This document shows positions 8,564 through 17,441 of a stretch of DNA of 64,000 nt, piece after piece (position 1 is the stretch's first letter; every line of letters starts with the position of its first letter). The notes beneath the pieces are model-generated. The model ran no database searches and was not told the DNA's origin. It saw only the letters and a list, made by a program, of their open reading frames with translations. Source of the DNA: Spirulina sp034932185 (GTDB lineage Bacteria; Cyanobacteriota; Cyanobacteriia; Cyanobacteriales; Spirulinaceae); NCBI RefSeq assembly GCF_034932185.1, contig NZ_JAYGHW010000065.1:76929-140928 (forward strand), given 5' to 3'. Made by a program: the position numbers and the translations under genes.

Positions 8564-9397
8564 TTAAACGTCCACTGACTGAGCGGTTACAGGTTTTGTC
8601 TGTACCGTCGGCAGGTGGACGTTTTCTACATTGAGGCTATAGCCTAGCCACTTTTGAGCCAGATGGGTAAATGTGGCGGGATCCCCACTCACACCAAAGC
8701 GGGTCGGTTTGGGGTGGGGGTGGGGATTTTGCAGCCCCAAGGCTTGGAGTTCCTGGGCAGCGGCTTCGGCTACAAACGTGGCGGGGTTGATGCAGCGCAC
8801 CGTTGGCGGCAGGAGGCGACGTAACACAGGGGCAAGATGGGGATAGTGGGTGCAGCCGTAGACTAATGTATCAATGCCTTGATCGAGGAGGGGTTGAAGG
8901 TATTGGGCGGCGATGGTTTGGGTATAGGGGTCATGGAGGCGATCGCCCTCAATCAACGGTACAAACTCCGGACAACCCACTTGCCACACCGCCACCGTGG
9001 GATCAATTTCGTGAATTGCTTGGCCATAGGCCCCACTAGCCACCGTTGCTGGCGTGGCAATCACCCCCACCCGCCGGCCCCGTTGCACCGCCGCCTTTGC
9101 CCCCGGCAAAATCAACCCTAAAATCGGCACCGGAAATTCTGCTCGCACCACATCCAAAGCCAAGGCCGAACTGGTATTGCAGGCCATGATCACCATTTTG
9201 GTATTTTCCGCCATCATCCAGGTGAGAATTTCCCGGACAAACTGAATAATTTCCTCCGGGGTACGGGTTCCGTAGGGGAGGCGAGCCGTATCGCCAAAAT
9301 AGAGGATTGATTCCCCCGGTAGGGTATGTCGGAGGGCCTGAAGCACCGTTAATCCACCGACACCGCTATCAAATACGCCAATATGCTGCTGTTGCAT
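8564..9397 (-). CDS. murI: glutamate racemase
   Basis: Converts L-glutamate to D-glutamate for peptidoglycan. The 277-residue product has the family landmarks: FDSGVGG with Asp10, the two catalytic cysteines in ACNTSS (Cys73) and GCTHYPHL (Cys182), and LPYGTR. In-frame starts exist at 9424, 9406 and 9397. I prefer 9397 (MQQQHIGVFD), which gives the usual short N-terminus. It lies 101 bases downstream of amiC on the same strand, a pairing seen in other cyanobacteria, so the two are likely co-transcribed cell-wall genes. Confidence 0.93.
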   Translation of the reverse strand: MQQQHIGVFDSGVGGLTVLQALRHTLPGESILYFGDTARLPYGTRTPEEIIQFVREILTWMMAENTKMVIMACNTSSALALDVVRAEFPVPILGLILPGAKAAVQRGRRVGVIATPATVASGAYGQAIHEIDPTVAVWQVGCPEFVPLIEGDRLHDPYTQTIAAQYLQPLLDQGIDTLVYGCTHYPHLAPVLRRLLPPTVRCINPATFVAEAAAQELQALGLQNPHPHPKPTRFGVSGDPATFTHLAQKWLGYSLNVENVHLPTVQTKPVTAQSVDV

Positions 9398-9498
9398 GGT
9401 AATCATCCCAGAGGAAAAGGTCAACGCGGTGAGCGGGGCGCTCCACGATATTCCATCGCCCCCCGCAGAGTATGTTTAGCAAGTATAATTACTCAGCT

Positions 9499-10896
9499 CT
9501 AATTTTGTTGCAAATAGAGCAGAATTCCCCGCGAGATCGCCTGGGCCATTTGACTGCGAAATTGGGGATTGGCTAAACGAGGGGCATCCTCTGCCCCCGT
9601 GACAAAACCCACCTCCACCAGTGCCGACGGCATCGCTGAGGTGCGTAACACATAAAAACGCGCCTGCTTCACACCCCGGTTCCGCATCGGAATACTTTGT
9701 AAAATACTACTTTGAATGCTTTGCGCTAATCGTTGCCCCTGACCGGAAAAATAGAAGGTTTCCACCCCATTGACATCGGGGCGACTCATACTAATGGCGT
9801 TGGCATGGATACTGACAAAAATGGTCGCCCTTGCTTGGTTGGCCATTTGAGTGCGGGCCGCGAGGGTGATGAAGCGATCATCAGAACGGGTCATCATCAC
9901 CTGCACGCCCTGCTGTTGGAGCGTGCGGGCCACTTCTAAAGAAATGGGCAAAATAACATCTTTTTCCCGTAAACCACCAATGCCAATGGCTCCGGGATCG
10001 CGGCCCCCATGGCCGGGGTCAAGGGCTACCAAATTGCGGCCGGTGGGTTGGGGGAGGGGGCTGTTATTGGGTTGGGGCGTGGGGGGGCGGCCGATGGTTG
10101 TAGGCGGCTGACTGGTGGGGGGGATGCGAATGGGCCGGTTTGTACTGGTTTGGGGTTCTAACCTTAGGGCTAAGGTGGTGGGGTTGAGTTGGCTCAGATT
10201 CCCCGCTTGAAAATTGGTGGCGGGATAAACCACAATTTCCACCGTTGACCCCCGTTGCCGTACCCGCAATTGGGATACAGGACTATTGACCGGCAGTTGA
10301 GATTGGGCCACGGCATCATCGACCCGTGCATTGGGGATCGTGATCGTATAGGCCCGATCCACTGTGCTCCATTGTTTGGTGCCGGTAATGCCGCGATCGC
10401 CCCGGATCACCAATTGATTCCCCCCACTAATTTCAATGGCCGTAATCGTACTGTTAGCCTGGGCCTCAAGACGGGGCAGGGGACGATTGGCCACAGAGGG
10501 AAGGGGAGAGCGCACAGCTTGGGGCAATTCCACCTGCCATTCCGTGGGGGATTGGCCCGCAATCCGGATCTGTTGGGGGTCGAGGGTATAGCCGGGGGCC
10601 ATCTCCACCACCAACTGACTGGTTTGGGGATCAACGACTTGGGCTTGAATGGTGGCGATCGCCCCCTCCCGCCATTGCTGACGCTCCACCGCTGCCACAT
10701 CCACCCCTGGCAAATCAATCACCAGCCGAGTCGGATTTTGCAGGAGGCGGGCCTTCGGCTGCACCGCCTCATCGGTGGAAAACACCAGCCGGTTTTGAGC
10801 CGCATCAAACTGCCAAAACACCAACCGGGCAGCTTCAGCGGGGATACCCCAAAGACACAAACTCAAAACCGTAAACAAAAAGCCAAATCGCTGCAT
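9499..10896 (-). CDS. amiC: N-acetylmuramoyl-L-alanine amidase with AMIN domain
   Basis: Periplasmic amidase that cuts the peptide from muramic acid, used in septum splitting and, in filamentous cyanobacteria, in forming septal nanopores. A signal peptide (1-22, ending AEA) is followed by an AMIN domain (about 25-120), a second beta-rich region, a Pro-rich linker (about 255-285) and a C-terminal Amidase_3 domain (about 288-463). Zinc and catalytic residues are visible: His in DPGHGG, Glu in LREKD, His in SIHAN and Glu in ALVEVGF. Length of 465 is normal for the single-AMIN form. It is upstream of murI. The symbol follows common cyanobacterial usage. Confidence 0.9.
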   Translation of the reverse strand: MQRFGFLFTVLSLCLWGIPAEAARLVFWQFDAAQNRLVFSTDEAVQPKARLLQNPTRLVIDLPGVDVAAVERQQWREGAIATIQAQVVDPQTSQLVVEMAPGYTLDPQQIRIAGQSPTEWQVELPQAVRSPLPSVANRPLPRLEAQANSTITAIEISGGNQLVIRGDRGITGTKQWSTVDRAYTITIPNARVDDAVAQSQLPVNSPVSQLRVRQRGSTVEIVVYPATNFQAGNLSQLNPTTLALRLEPQTSTNRPIRIPPTSQPPTTIGRPPTPQPNNSPLPQPTGRNLVALDPGHGGRDPGAIGIGGLREKDVILPISLEVARTLQQQGVQVMMTRSDDRFITLAARTQMANQARATIFVSIHANAISMSRPDVNGVETFYFSGQGQRLAQSIQSSILQSIPMRNRGVKQARFYVLRTSAMPSALVEVGFVTGAEDAPRLANPQFRSQMAQAISRGILLYLQQN

Positions 10897-10937
10897 AGAT
10901 TAATGACGAACTCAATAAAGGCAGACGGTGAATAGGG

Positions 10938-12359
10938 CTAACCTTTTGGTTCAGACAATTCCGTCGCCGTGGGTGCGGGATCACGAAACACAATCCGCAG
11001 CAGTGGCGGTGCTAAAAAGGTGGTCGCAATTACCATCATAATAATGGCCGCATCCGTCGATGGCGACAAGACCCCACTTTCGGAACCCACCCCCGCAAAC
11101 ACTAAACCCACCTCGCCCCGGGGAATCATCCCCACACCAATGGCCAATTTTTTCAATTTGCCCTCACCGCCAAAGACCGTAAAGCCGGTGATCACTTTCC
11201 CGACAATCGCCACCACAATCAGGAAAGCCGCCACCGCCAACCCTTCGCGATTGGTGGGATTGGCGGGATTCAACACACTCAAATCCGTGCGGGCCCCCAC
11301 AACCACGAAGAACACCGGCACCAGGAAATCCGCCAAAGGCAAAACCTGCTTCTCCAGTTCAGACCGTTTGTTCGTTTCTGCCAAAATCAAACCGGCAGCA
11401 AACGCGCCGAGGATGGCTTCCAGGTGGATCGCCGTCGCAATATAAGAGAGGAAAAACACAAACACTAACGCCGTCAGGAGAATCTGACCCCGGGTTTTCA
11501 TCTCCGCCACCAGGTTTTCGTAGAGGGGCTTGATCAAATAGCGACCCAGTAAGATTGAGCCGATTAAGAATGCCCCCGCACTGACGATCAGATAGAGAAT
11601 ATTGCTGATCTCCACTTCTCCGGTCTTGGCAAGGCTGGCCACCACCGCTAAAACGATAATCCCGAGGACATCATCTAAAACCGCTGCCCCGATGATAATT
11701 TGCCCTTCCGTCGAAGACAGTTGACCAATTTCCGCCAAAACCTTAGCGGTAATCCCGATACTGGTAGCTGTGAGCGCTGCCCCGGCAAAAATAGCCGGAA
11801 TGAGGGGAACGCCAAACAGATAAACCAAGCCGAAGGTACCAGCGGCAAAGGGCGCAACCACCCCCACCACAGCCACCACAGCCGCTTGGGGCCCGACTCG
11901 AATCAATTCATCCAGCTTCGATTCCAAACCAATTTCAAACAGGAGCAAAATCACCCCTAGTTCTGAGAGGACGGAGATCACTTCGCTTTGGCTATCAAAA
12001 ACAGCCCTTGCCCCCTCCGGTGCAAGACCAGCGGTGAATTCCAGAAACTTAATAATCAGGGAATCATCAGCGGTAATGCCTTCACCAGGGAAAACAATCA
12101 GGTGTAGGGCCGACACCCCCACCACCACACCCCCTACCAATTCCCCCAATACTGGGGGCAAGTTAATTCGGGTGCAGAGTTCGCCACCGAGCTTACTGGC
12201 AAAATAGACCACCACTAAACTGAGCAAGACCCCGGCTAAGACCATCGAACTGTCTGCCGCTTCTGCTTCTGCCGCCGTTGCCAACCAAGGGAGCGGCGTT
12301 AAGCCAAGTTTGAACATTGGAGCGTGGATCGCATTGACCCCGGTCATGAATTCGAGCAT
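10938..12359 (-). CDS. nhaS3: Na+/H+ antiporter, CPA2 family, NhaS3-like
   Basis: A 473-residue membrane protein with about 12-13 hydrophobic segments of the Na+/H+ exchanger CPA2 fold, and no RCK/TrkA domain at the C-terminus. The pattern, with an Ala-rich N-terminal extension before the first segment, RINLPPVLGELVGG, GAALTATSIGITAKVL and a conserved acidic pair region, resembles Synechocystis NhaS3, a thylakoid antiporter needed for Na+ and pH homeostasis. The family is secure and the NhaS3 assignment is inferred. ATG at 12359 is used; Met5 and Met15 are alternatives. Confidence 0.8.
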   Translation of the reverse strand: MLEFMTGVNAIHAPMFKLGLTPLPWLATAAEAEAADSSMVLAGVLLSLVVVYFASKLGGELCTRINLPPVLGELVGGVVVGVSALHLIVFPGEGITADDSLIIKFLEFTAGLAPEGARAVFDSQSEVISVLSELGVILLLFEIGLESKLDELIRVGPQAAVVAVVGVVAPFAAGTFGLVYLFGVPLIPAIFAGAALTATSIGITAKVLAEIGQLSSTEGQIIIGAAVLDDVLGIIVLAVVASLAKTGEVEISNILYLIVSAGAFLIGSILLGRYLIKPLYENLVAEMKTRGQILLTALVFVFFLSYIATAIHLEAILGAFAAGLILAETNKRSELEKQVLPLADFLVPVFFVVVGARTDLSVLNPANPTNREGLAVAAFLIVVAIVGKVITGFTVFGGEGKLKKLAIGVGMIPRGEVGLVFAGVGSESGVLSPSTDAAIIMMVIATTFLAPPLLRIVFRDPAPTATELSEPKG

Positions 12360-12435
12360 GGGCGCAATAACATTAATTTACAGTCTCTACACTTTACAAG
12401 ACTTTACAAGGCAATTTGCAAATCCTGACAATAGG

Positions 12436-12462
12436 AAGCCCATCAATCTAAATGATGGGCTT
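12436..12462 (-). terminator. hairpin terminator after the secreted-protein gene
   Basis: A perfect 10-base-pair stem, AAGCCCATCA / TGATGGGCTT, with a 7-base loop. It is about 60 bases downstream of the stop of the minus-strand gene at 12524 and before the nhaS3 start. The following T-run on the minus strand is weak, so it may also act as a processing hairpin. Confidence 0.6.
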
Positions 12463-12523
12463 GTTCAGGATTACTAATCATCAAACAAAGTGATTTTGAT
12501 TGATTAGTTTTAGGGGTGATTAT

Positions 12524-13615
12524 CTATTGTTGCACTAATGTTAAATTCATGATCCGCGAGGCATCTTGATGATTGGCTTGAATCGTAATTTGGTAGCGCA
12601 TTCCCCGTTGCACCACAGGGGGACGGGGGACGGTGACGCTAAATGTCCCATCGGGCCGCACCGTTGTAGGCGTGCGATCGAGCAACGTCGAACCGCCCCC
12701 TAAACGAATCAACCCCCCCAAAGCACTGGGCGCTTCAGAAACCACCGTCACGACTACATTTGCCCCGGGCAACGTCCTGCCGGTGAACGTGAAACCATTG
12801 GCGGCATTGACAGCACCATTATTTTGATGGCTGGTGAGTTCCACGGTTAAGGGTTGGGCGGCGGTTGTGGGGGTGTTGGTGGGGGTGTTGGTGACGGTTC
12901 CGGTGGTTTGGGTTTGCTCCACTTGGGCGGTGGTTTGGGCGGGGTTAAAGGCGAAGGCTTGGGGAGCGACGCTATAAACCACACGGCCGCTGCGTTCGAG
13001 GCGACCAATCACTACCCCTTCCGTTACCCGGTCATTGGATCCTACGGGGAGCGTGACTCGGTAGACACCGCTGGCGGTTTCCGTGGCGGTTAAGGTGCGC
13101 ACGGTTTGGCCATTTTGGACGAGGAGAACCGAGGCATTAGCCCCCGCCGTTCCCCGGAGTTCAGCGGTGAAGGTATCGCCACTGGTGAGGGGTTGGGTTG
13201 CGCCGTTGTGGGTGACGGCGGTGAGGGCGAGGGTGACATCGGCTACTTGGAAAGACCAAGTGCCGCGATAGCCGGCCCCTTGGGTGTTGGTAAATTCTAC
13301 TTGAACGGTGTAGTTACCGGCGGCGAGGGGTTGGGGGGGATTGTAGGTGAAGCTGCCGGTGGCCATGGTGGCGGTGACTTGGTTGGTGATGTCCCGGCCG
13401 TTGAGTTGGACGCGGATCGATTGGGGATTGACTAACCGGAAATCATCAAATTGCCAGGTAATGGGGGTGTTGCCTGCAATGCCTGAGCCGCCAGGGGTGG
13501 CGGCGACAATTCGCTGGGCCGCGCTGGGGGCTGCGGTGAGTAGGGGCAGGGTGGCTAGGGTGGCGGTGGTCAGGAGGCCTAAACTGGCTTGGGCGAGGAT
13601 CTTGGAAATTTTCAT
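12524..13615 (-). CDS. secreted protein with beta-sandwich repeats, function unknown
   Basis: 363 residues starting at ATG 13615 (MKISKILAQ); the longer frame upstream lacks support. A signal peptide ends near AAPSAAQ (about 33). Three regions look like Ig-like or IPT beta-sandwich domains: about 40-130 (VQLNGRDITNQVT), about 130-225 (FTAELRGTAGANASV) and about 265-360 (FTFTGRTLPGANVVVTV). A Thr/Pro-rich linker separates the second from the third. No enzymatic motif is seen. A cell-surface or periplasmic structural role is the most one can infer. A hairpin follows the gene. Confidence 0.65.
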   Translation of the reverse strand: MKISKILAQASLGLLTTATLATLPLLTAAPSAAQRIVAATPGGSGIAGNTPITWQFDDFRLVNPQSIRVQLNGRDITNQVTATMATGSFTYNPPQPLAAGNYTVQVEFTNTQGAGYRGTWSFQVADVTLALTAVTHNGATQPLTSGDTFTAELRGTAGANASVLLVQNGQTVRTLTATETASGVYRVTLPVGSNDRVTEGVVIGRLERSGRVVYSVAPQAFAFNPAQTTAQVEQTQTTGTVTNTPTNTPTTAAQPLTVELTSHQNNGAVNAANGFTFTGRTLPGANVVVTVVSEAPSALGGLIRLGGGSTLLDRTPTTVRPDGTFSVTVPRPPVVQRGMRYQITIQANHQDASRIMNLTLVQQ

Positions 13616-13999
13616 GGTTTGATTTGAATAAACAATCACAAGAATAGACAAAAGAGCAAGGAGCGTTTGAGGTGGACGGTTATCCTCAATGGGGATAGCG
13701 GTGTTGATCTGACCCTTTGCCTCATCCGAGGGCAGCGGGTCTGGCATGGATCAACCCATCGCTGTGGGTCAGAGCACCCCTATCCCGACAGTCTGGATTG
13801 ATGGTGACATGGGAAGGGGGGCGATCGCCATGGCCGTATGCCAGTCCTTTCCCCCTGCACTTGGCGGGATTTGCATCCATCAATGAATGCATCAGCGGAT
13901 CATGGATTACTCTTCAACTAGACAAGACCCAGAGATTAAGGCAAGCTGATTTGCCATGGGGCTGTTGCTCACGCCCATTTCGTTGACTCCTAATCAACC
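13616..13999. other. divergent intergenic region
   Basis: 384 bases between two divergently transcribed genes, the secreted protein (minus) and the PP2C phosphatase (plus). It must hold both promoters. One HIP1 site is at about 13821. Short frames here have no coding character and I see no RNA gene. Confidence 0.5.
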
Positions 14000-16264
14000 A
14001 TGATTCGTTCCCCCCTTTCCCCCCATCCTTTCCTTTGGGCTGCTGGGCCAATCGCGGCGAAATTGACATCGCCCAACGTGGTTGAAGGCCGCTATAAGGT
14101 GCTCTACCCCAAGGTATGGCAGGATATCTATCCTGAACAAATCCCCCGCTTGCCGGATCCCATCCCGCCCTCGGTGTTGCCTTATCTAAAACTCTCTAGC
14201 CTCAGGCTCCATCTCCCCACCGTTTATGGGATGTGCCAAGTGGGGGGACAGCCGGTGTTGTTGTTGAGCCATGGCGTGATTGATCATCGGGGGCAGCGGT
14301 TGCCCACCCTTGAGCAGGCTTGGGGAGAGGCAACCCCTTTGCGTCAAGCCTATTGGTTTTGGCAGGCGTTGCAGTTGTGGCCGGTACTGGCGGCGGAAGG
14401 GGTGACGGCCAGTTTAACGACATTGGATTATGTTTGTGGTGCGGGGGGATTTTTGCGGTTGCAGGAGTTAATCCTGCGGGGGGCGACGTTGGGGGATTTT
14501 GCCGAGGCTTGGGGGCTGTTGGTTGAGAGGGCCCATGAGGCGATCGCCCCTCCTTTGGAAAATATTATCGAAATTCTCCGCCAACCCAACCCTTCCCTCG
14601 CGGTGGCAGAGAAACTACTCAATCAAGTTTTATTAGAGCAGGCGGCCCAATTACCCTTGGCGGTACAGGTGGCCAGCGGCACTGACCCCGGCGCAGCCGA
14701 TCGCATCAATGAAGACCACCATTATCCCCAAGGCGTAGATCTGCAACGGCCAGGCCAGGAGCATTTGCTGTTGGTGTGTGATGGCATTGGCGGCCATGAT
14801 GGAGGGGCGATCGCCAGTCAAATGGCCGTCCAATCCCTGCGGCTCCAGGTGCAAGCCCTCTTACAGGAAATTGTCGAAGATCCGGAAATTATGGAGCCGC
14901 AGGTGGTGGCGGATCAACTCATGGCTCTGATTCGCATTGCCAACAATGTGATCTGCGCCCGCAACGATGAGCAGGAGCGTTCTGCCCGCCAACGCATGGC
15001 CACAACCCTTGTCCTCGCGTTGCAACTCCCCCAACAGATCGATACGCCGGAACTGCGGGGGGAAAGCCATGAACTGTATATTGCCCATGTGGGCGATAGT
15101 CGCGCCTATTGGATCACCGCCGAGGCCTGCCAATGTTTGACCGTCGATGATGATATTGCCAGCCGGGAGGTGCGCCTAGGGCGGAGTTTACCGGCGGCGG
15201 CTTGGCAGCGGGCTGATGCGGGGGCCTTGACCCAGGCATTGGGAACGCGGCGGGGCGATCGCATTACCCCCACAGTGCAGCGATTTTTAATCGAAGAGGA
15301 TGGAATTTTGTTGCTCTGTTCCGATGGGTTGAGCGATCGCCATTTAATCGAGCGGTGTTGGCAGGATTTTGCCCCCATTGTTCTCCAGGGCGCGATGAGT
15401 TTAACCGAGGCAGTGAAGGCATTGGTACAGTTAGGGCGACAGCGGAACGGCCATGATAACGTCACCGTCGTTGCGGCCCACTATAGCGTCACCGCCAATA
15501 CCCTCATCACAGCCCCCACCCCGCAAATCGCCGACCGTCCCCCTACTCAACCAGAGCAAGCCGAGATGGGTGACAATGCCCCCATTGCCTTTCCCGAAGA
15601 ATTCCGAGCCACCAACTTTAGCGACCCCCTGCCGGAAAGTAACGGCAACTTGCCCCTAGATTTTGACGATATTGACAGCTTTCACAACTTTGATCTTGAA
15701 GATTTCACCAACGATGAGCCAGACTTTATTCCCCCAGCGGTGAGTGCAGAGCCGCGCCCGGCAGTGGAAGATTTTGAGCCTTCCATCGATTCAAGGCCAC
15801 GCCCTGAAGACTCCAGTTATCCCCCCAGAGAAGCCCCCACTTCTCCCCCAGCGGCCGGCGTTGAATCCCGGCCCTCTGTGCGTGAGCCAGTGATCTGGGG
15901 AGAAAGTGATGTGGTGATGGGCATGGAGGACGCTGATCCAGTTGCGGATTTCCCTCGGTCAGCCGATGAACGAGACCAACCCATTGATCCCAATTTAGAA
16001 GTTTCCCCCGCCTTTTTTGAGGATGTGGAGGAGGAAGAACTATTTCCCGCCGGTTTACCCGTGGAGCGTCGCCAAACCTTTAGTTATGTGGCCTTGGGGA
16101 TGGGGGCGATCGCCCTAATCCTCCTCGTCTTCGTGATCATCCAAGGCCAAATCCGCCAACGGGAAATGCGCCAACAGGAAGAATCTCGCCCCATCATCAG
16201 CCCCCCGACGGAGTTGCCGGAGCTAGAGCCGGAGCCGGAGTTACCGCCCCCGGTAGAGGAGTAA
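14000..16264 (+). CDS. PP2C-family protein phosphatase with C-terminal membrane anchor
   Basis: 754 residues. The N-terminal 220 residues are a cyanobacterial extension without a recognised fold. A PP2C (PPM) domain spans about 225-500, with the metal-binding motifs ADRINEDHH, VCDGIGGHDGG (about 257-267), HVGDSRAYW, LCSDGLSD and GHDNVTVV all present, so it should be an active Mn/Mg-dependent Ser/Thr phosphatase. A 190-residue acidic, disordered linker leads to one membrane helix (about 690-711) and a Glu/Pro-rich tail. The catalytic part is probably cytoplasmic. The last 68 bases overlap the convergent metal-binding lipoprotein gene. Substrate unknown. Confidence 0.85.
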   Translation: MIRSPLSPHPFLWAAGPIAAKLTSPNVVEGRYKVLYPKVWQDIYPEQIPRLPDPIPPSVLPYLKLSSLRLHLPTVYGMCQVGGQPVLLLSHGVIDHRGQRLPTLEQAWGEATPLRQAYWFWQALQLWPVLAAEGVTASLTTLDYVCGAGGFLRLQELILRGATLGDFAEAWGLLVERAHEAIAPPLENIIEILRQPNPSLAVAEKLLNQVLLEQAAQLPLAVQVASGTDPGAADRINEDHHYPQGVDLQRPGQEHLLLVCDGIGGHDGGAIASQMAVQSLRLQVQALLQEIVEDPEIMEPQVVADQLMALIRIANNVICARNDEQERSARQRMATTLVLALQLPQQIDTPELRGESHELYIAHVGDSRAYWITAEACQCLTVDDDIASREVRLGRSLPAAAWQRADAGALTQALGTRRGDRITPTVQRFLIEEDGILLLCSDGLSDRHLIERCWQDFAPIVLQGAMSLTEAVKALVQLGRQRNGHDNVTVVAAHYSVTANTLITAPTPQIADRPPTQPEQAEMGDNAPIAFPEEFRATNFSDPLPESNGNLPLDFDDIDSFHNFDLEDFTNDEPDFIPPAVSAEPRPAVEDFEPSIDSRPRPEDSSYPPREAPTSPPAAGVESRPSVREPVIWGESDVVMGMEDADPVADFPRSADERDQPIDPNLEVSPAFFEDVEEEELFPAGLPVERRQTFSYVALGMGAIALILLVFVIIQGQIRQREMRQQEESRPIISPPTELPELEPEPELPPPVEE

Positions 16265-17162
16265 CACTGCCCCCCAAAGCAGTAACAATGGCCGTCGTAT
16301 TGGCAATCAGCATCTTGATATAGCTATCCCCTGAACTCCCAGGCGCACCAGTGGAATCGGAATAGAGGGGTTGAGCAGCGAGTTTTACCCCCGCCTCTTG
16401 GGCCACAGTGCGAATCAGCGCATCATTAATCGTCGTTTCGGCAAAAATAGCCGGAATGCCAGCGGCACGAATTTGCTCACTGAGGGCCTGTACCGTTTGG
16501 GCGCTGGGCTGCTCCTCAGTGCTGATCCCAATTAAACTCCCCAACATTTCCAAGCCGTAGGCATCGGTGTAGTAGGCAAAAGCGTCGTGAGTCGTGACCA
16601 GTTTACGCTGTTGGGGGGGAATCGTCGCAATTTGGGCAGTGATCCAACTATCGACCGCTTCCAATTCGGCGATCAAAGCTGCCGCACGGGTGCGAAACTG
16701 CTCGGCATTTTCAGGAGCCAATTCCACCAAAGCATCGCGAATCACCTCCACCATCACAATCCCATTACGGGCATTGCCCCACACATGGGGATCAGGAACC
16801 CGTTGATTTTCATATTCCATCTCCAAGGGAGGAATCTCTTCCCCAACAGCAAAACGGCGGCCGCTGACGTTGGCCATAAGGCGGATCAAGGCCGGTTCGA
16901 GGTTGTAGCCGTTGTAGAGGATCAGATCTGCCTGTTCGAGGGTGATCGTGTCTTGGGGGACGGGTTCGTAAACATGGGGATCATCGCCAGGTTTGAGAAT
17001 GCTGGTGAGGGCGATCGCCTCCCCCCCAATATCTTCAGTGAGGTCAGCCAAAATCGTGTTGGTGGCAACAACAGTGGGGCGATCATCTGGGGGGGCTGAA
17101 GAGGGTTGACAACCCGTAAGGAGAAGGGCGATCGCGAGGGGAAACAGGCCAAGGTACTTCAT
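16197..17162 (-). CDS. metal ABC transporter substrate-binding lipoprotein (ZnuA/TroA/MntC family)
   Basis: A 321-residue cluster A-I binding protein. A lipobox (LLTGC, Cys18) marks it as a lipoprotein. Metal ligands are predicted at His63 (DPHVYEP), His126 (DPHVWG), His192 (THDAF) and Asp279 (GDSYIKM). The His at the third position is of TroA/ZnuA type; MntC proteins have Glu there. The His-rich loop of true ZnuA is missing, so Zn versus Mn cannot be settled. No permease or ATPase gene for it is nearby. The C-terminal 25 residues are Ala/Pro-rich and are encoded opposite the tail of the phosphatase gene. Confidence 0.82.
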   Translation of the reverse strand: MKYLGLFPLAIALLLTGCQPSSAPPDDRPTVVATNTILADLTEDIGGEAIALTSILKPGDDPHVYEPVPQDTITLEQADLILYNGYNLEPALIRLMANVSGRRFAVGEEIPPLEMEYENQRVPDPHVWGNARNGIVMVEVIRDALVELAPENAEQFRTRAAALIAELEAVDSWITAQIATIPPQQRKLVTTHDAFAYYTDAYGLEMLGSLIGISTEEQPSAQTVQALSEQIRAAGIPAIFAETTINDALIRTVAQEAGVKLAAQPLYSDSTGAPGSSGDSYIKMLIANTTAIVTALGGSVTPLPGAVTPAPALAPATPSGG

Positions 17163-17237
17163 GGGGATTTATCATAATTCTTTCATTATTTTCTCATATT
17201 TTTTTCATGATTGAAGGGTTTTTGAAGGCAGAAGGAT

Positions 17238-17342
17238 GAAGTGGGAAGTGGGAAGTGGGAAGTGGGAAGTGGGAAGTGGGAAGTGGGAAGTGGGAAGTGG
17301 GAAGTGGGAAGTGGGAAGTGGGAAGTGAGAAGTGGGAAGTGA
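17238..17342. repeat. heptanucleotide array, GTGGGAA units
   Basis: About 14 near-perfect copies of the 7-mer GAAGTGG upstream of the metal-binding lipoprotein gene. This is the short tandemly repeated repetitive class known in cyanobacteria. A second array of different sequence follows at once. Confidence 0.9.
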
Positions 17343-17356
17343 AGAGTAGAAAACTA

Positions 17357-17441
17357 TTTCTGCCTTCTGCCTTCTGCCTTCTGCCTTCTGCCTTCTGCCT
17401 TCTGCCTTCTGCCTTTTATTCTGCCTTCATCCTTCATCCTT
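17357..17441. repeat. heptanucleotide array, TTCTGCC units
   Basis: About eight copies of TTCTGCC, then TTCATCC copies. The array runs into the last codons of the minus-strand glycosyltransferase gene, whose C-terminal residues LLKDEG are encoded by its edge. Confidence 0.88.

Noticed and set aside
10255..10935. Plus-strand frame of 226 codons opposite amiC
   Set aside because: Shadow of the amidase gene, which has a signal peptide and all zinc ligands on the minus strand.
17238..17441. CRISPR array
   Set aside because: The units are 7-base tandem repeats without spacers, and no cas gene is present in the window.
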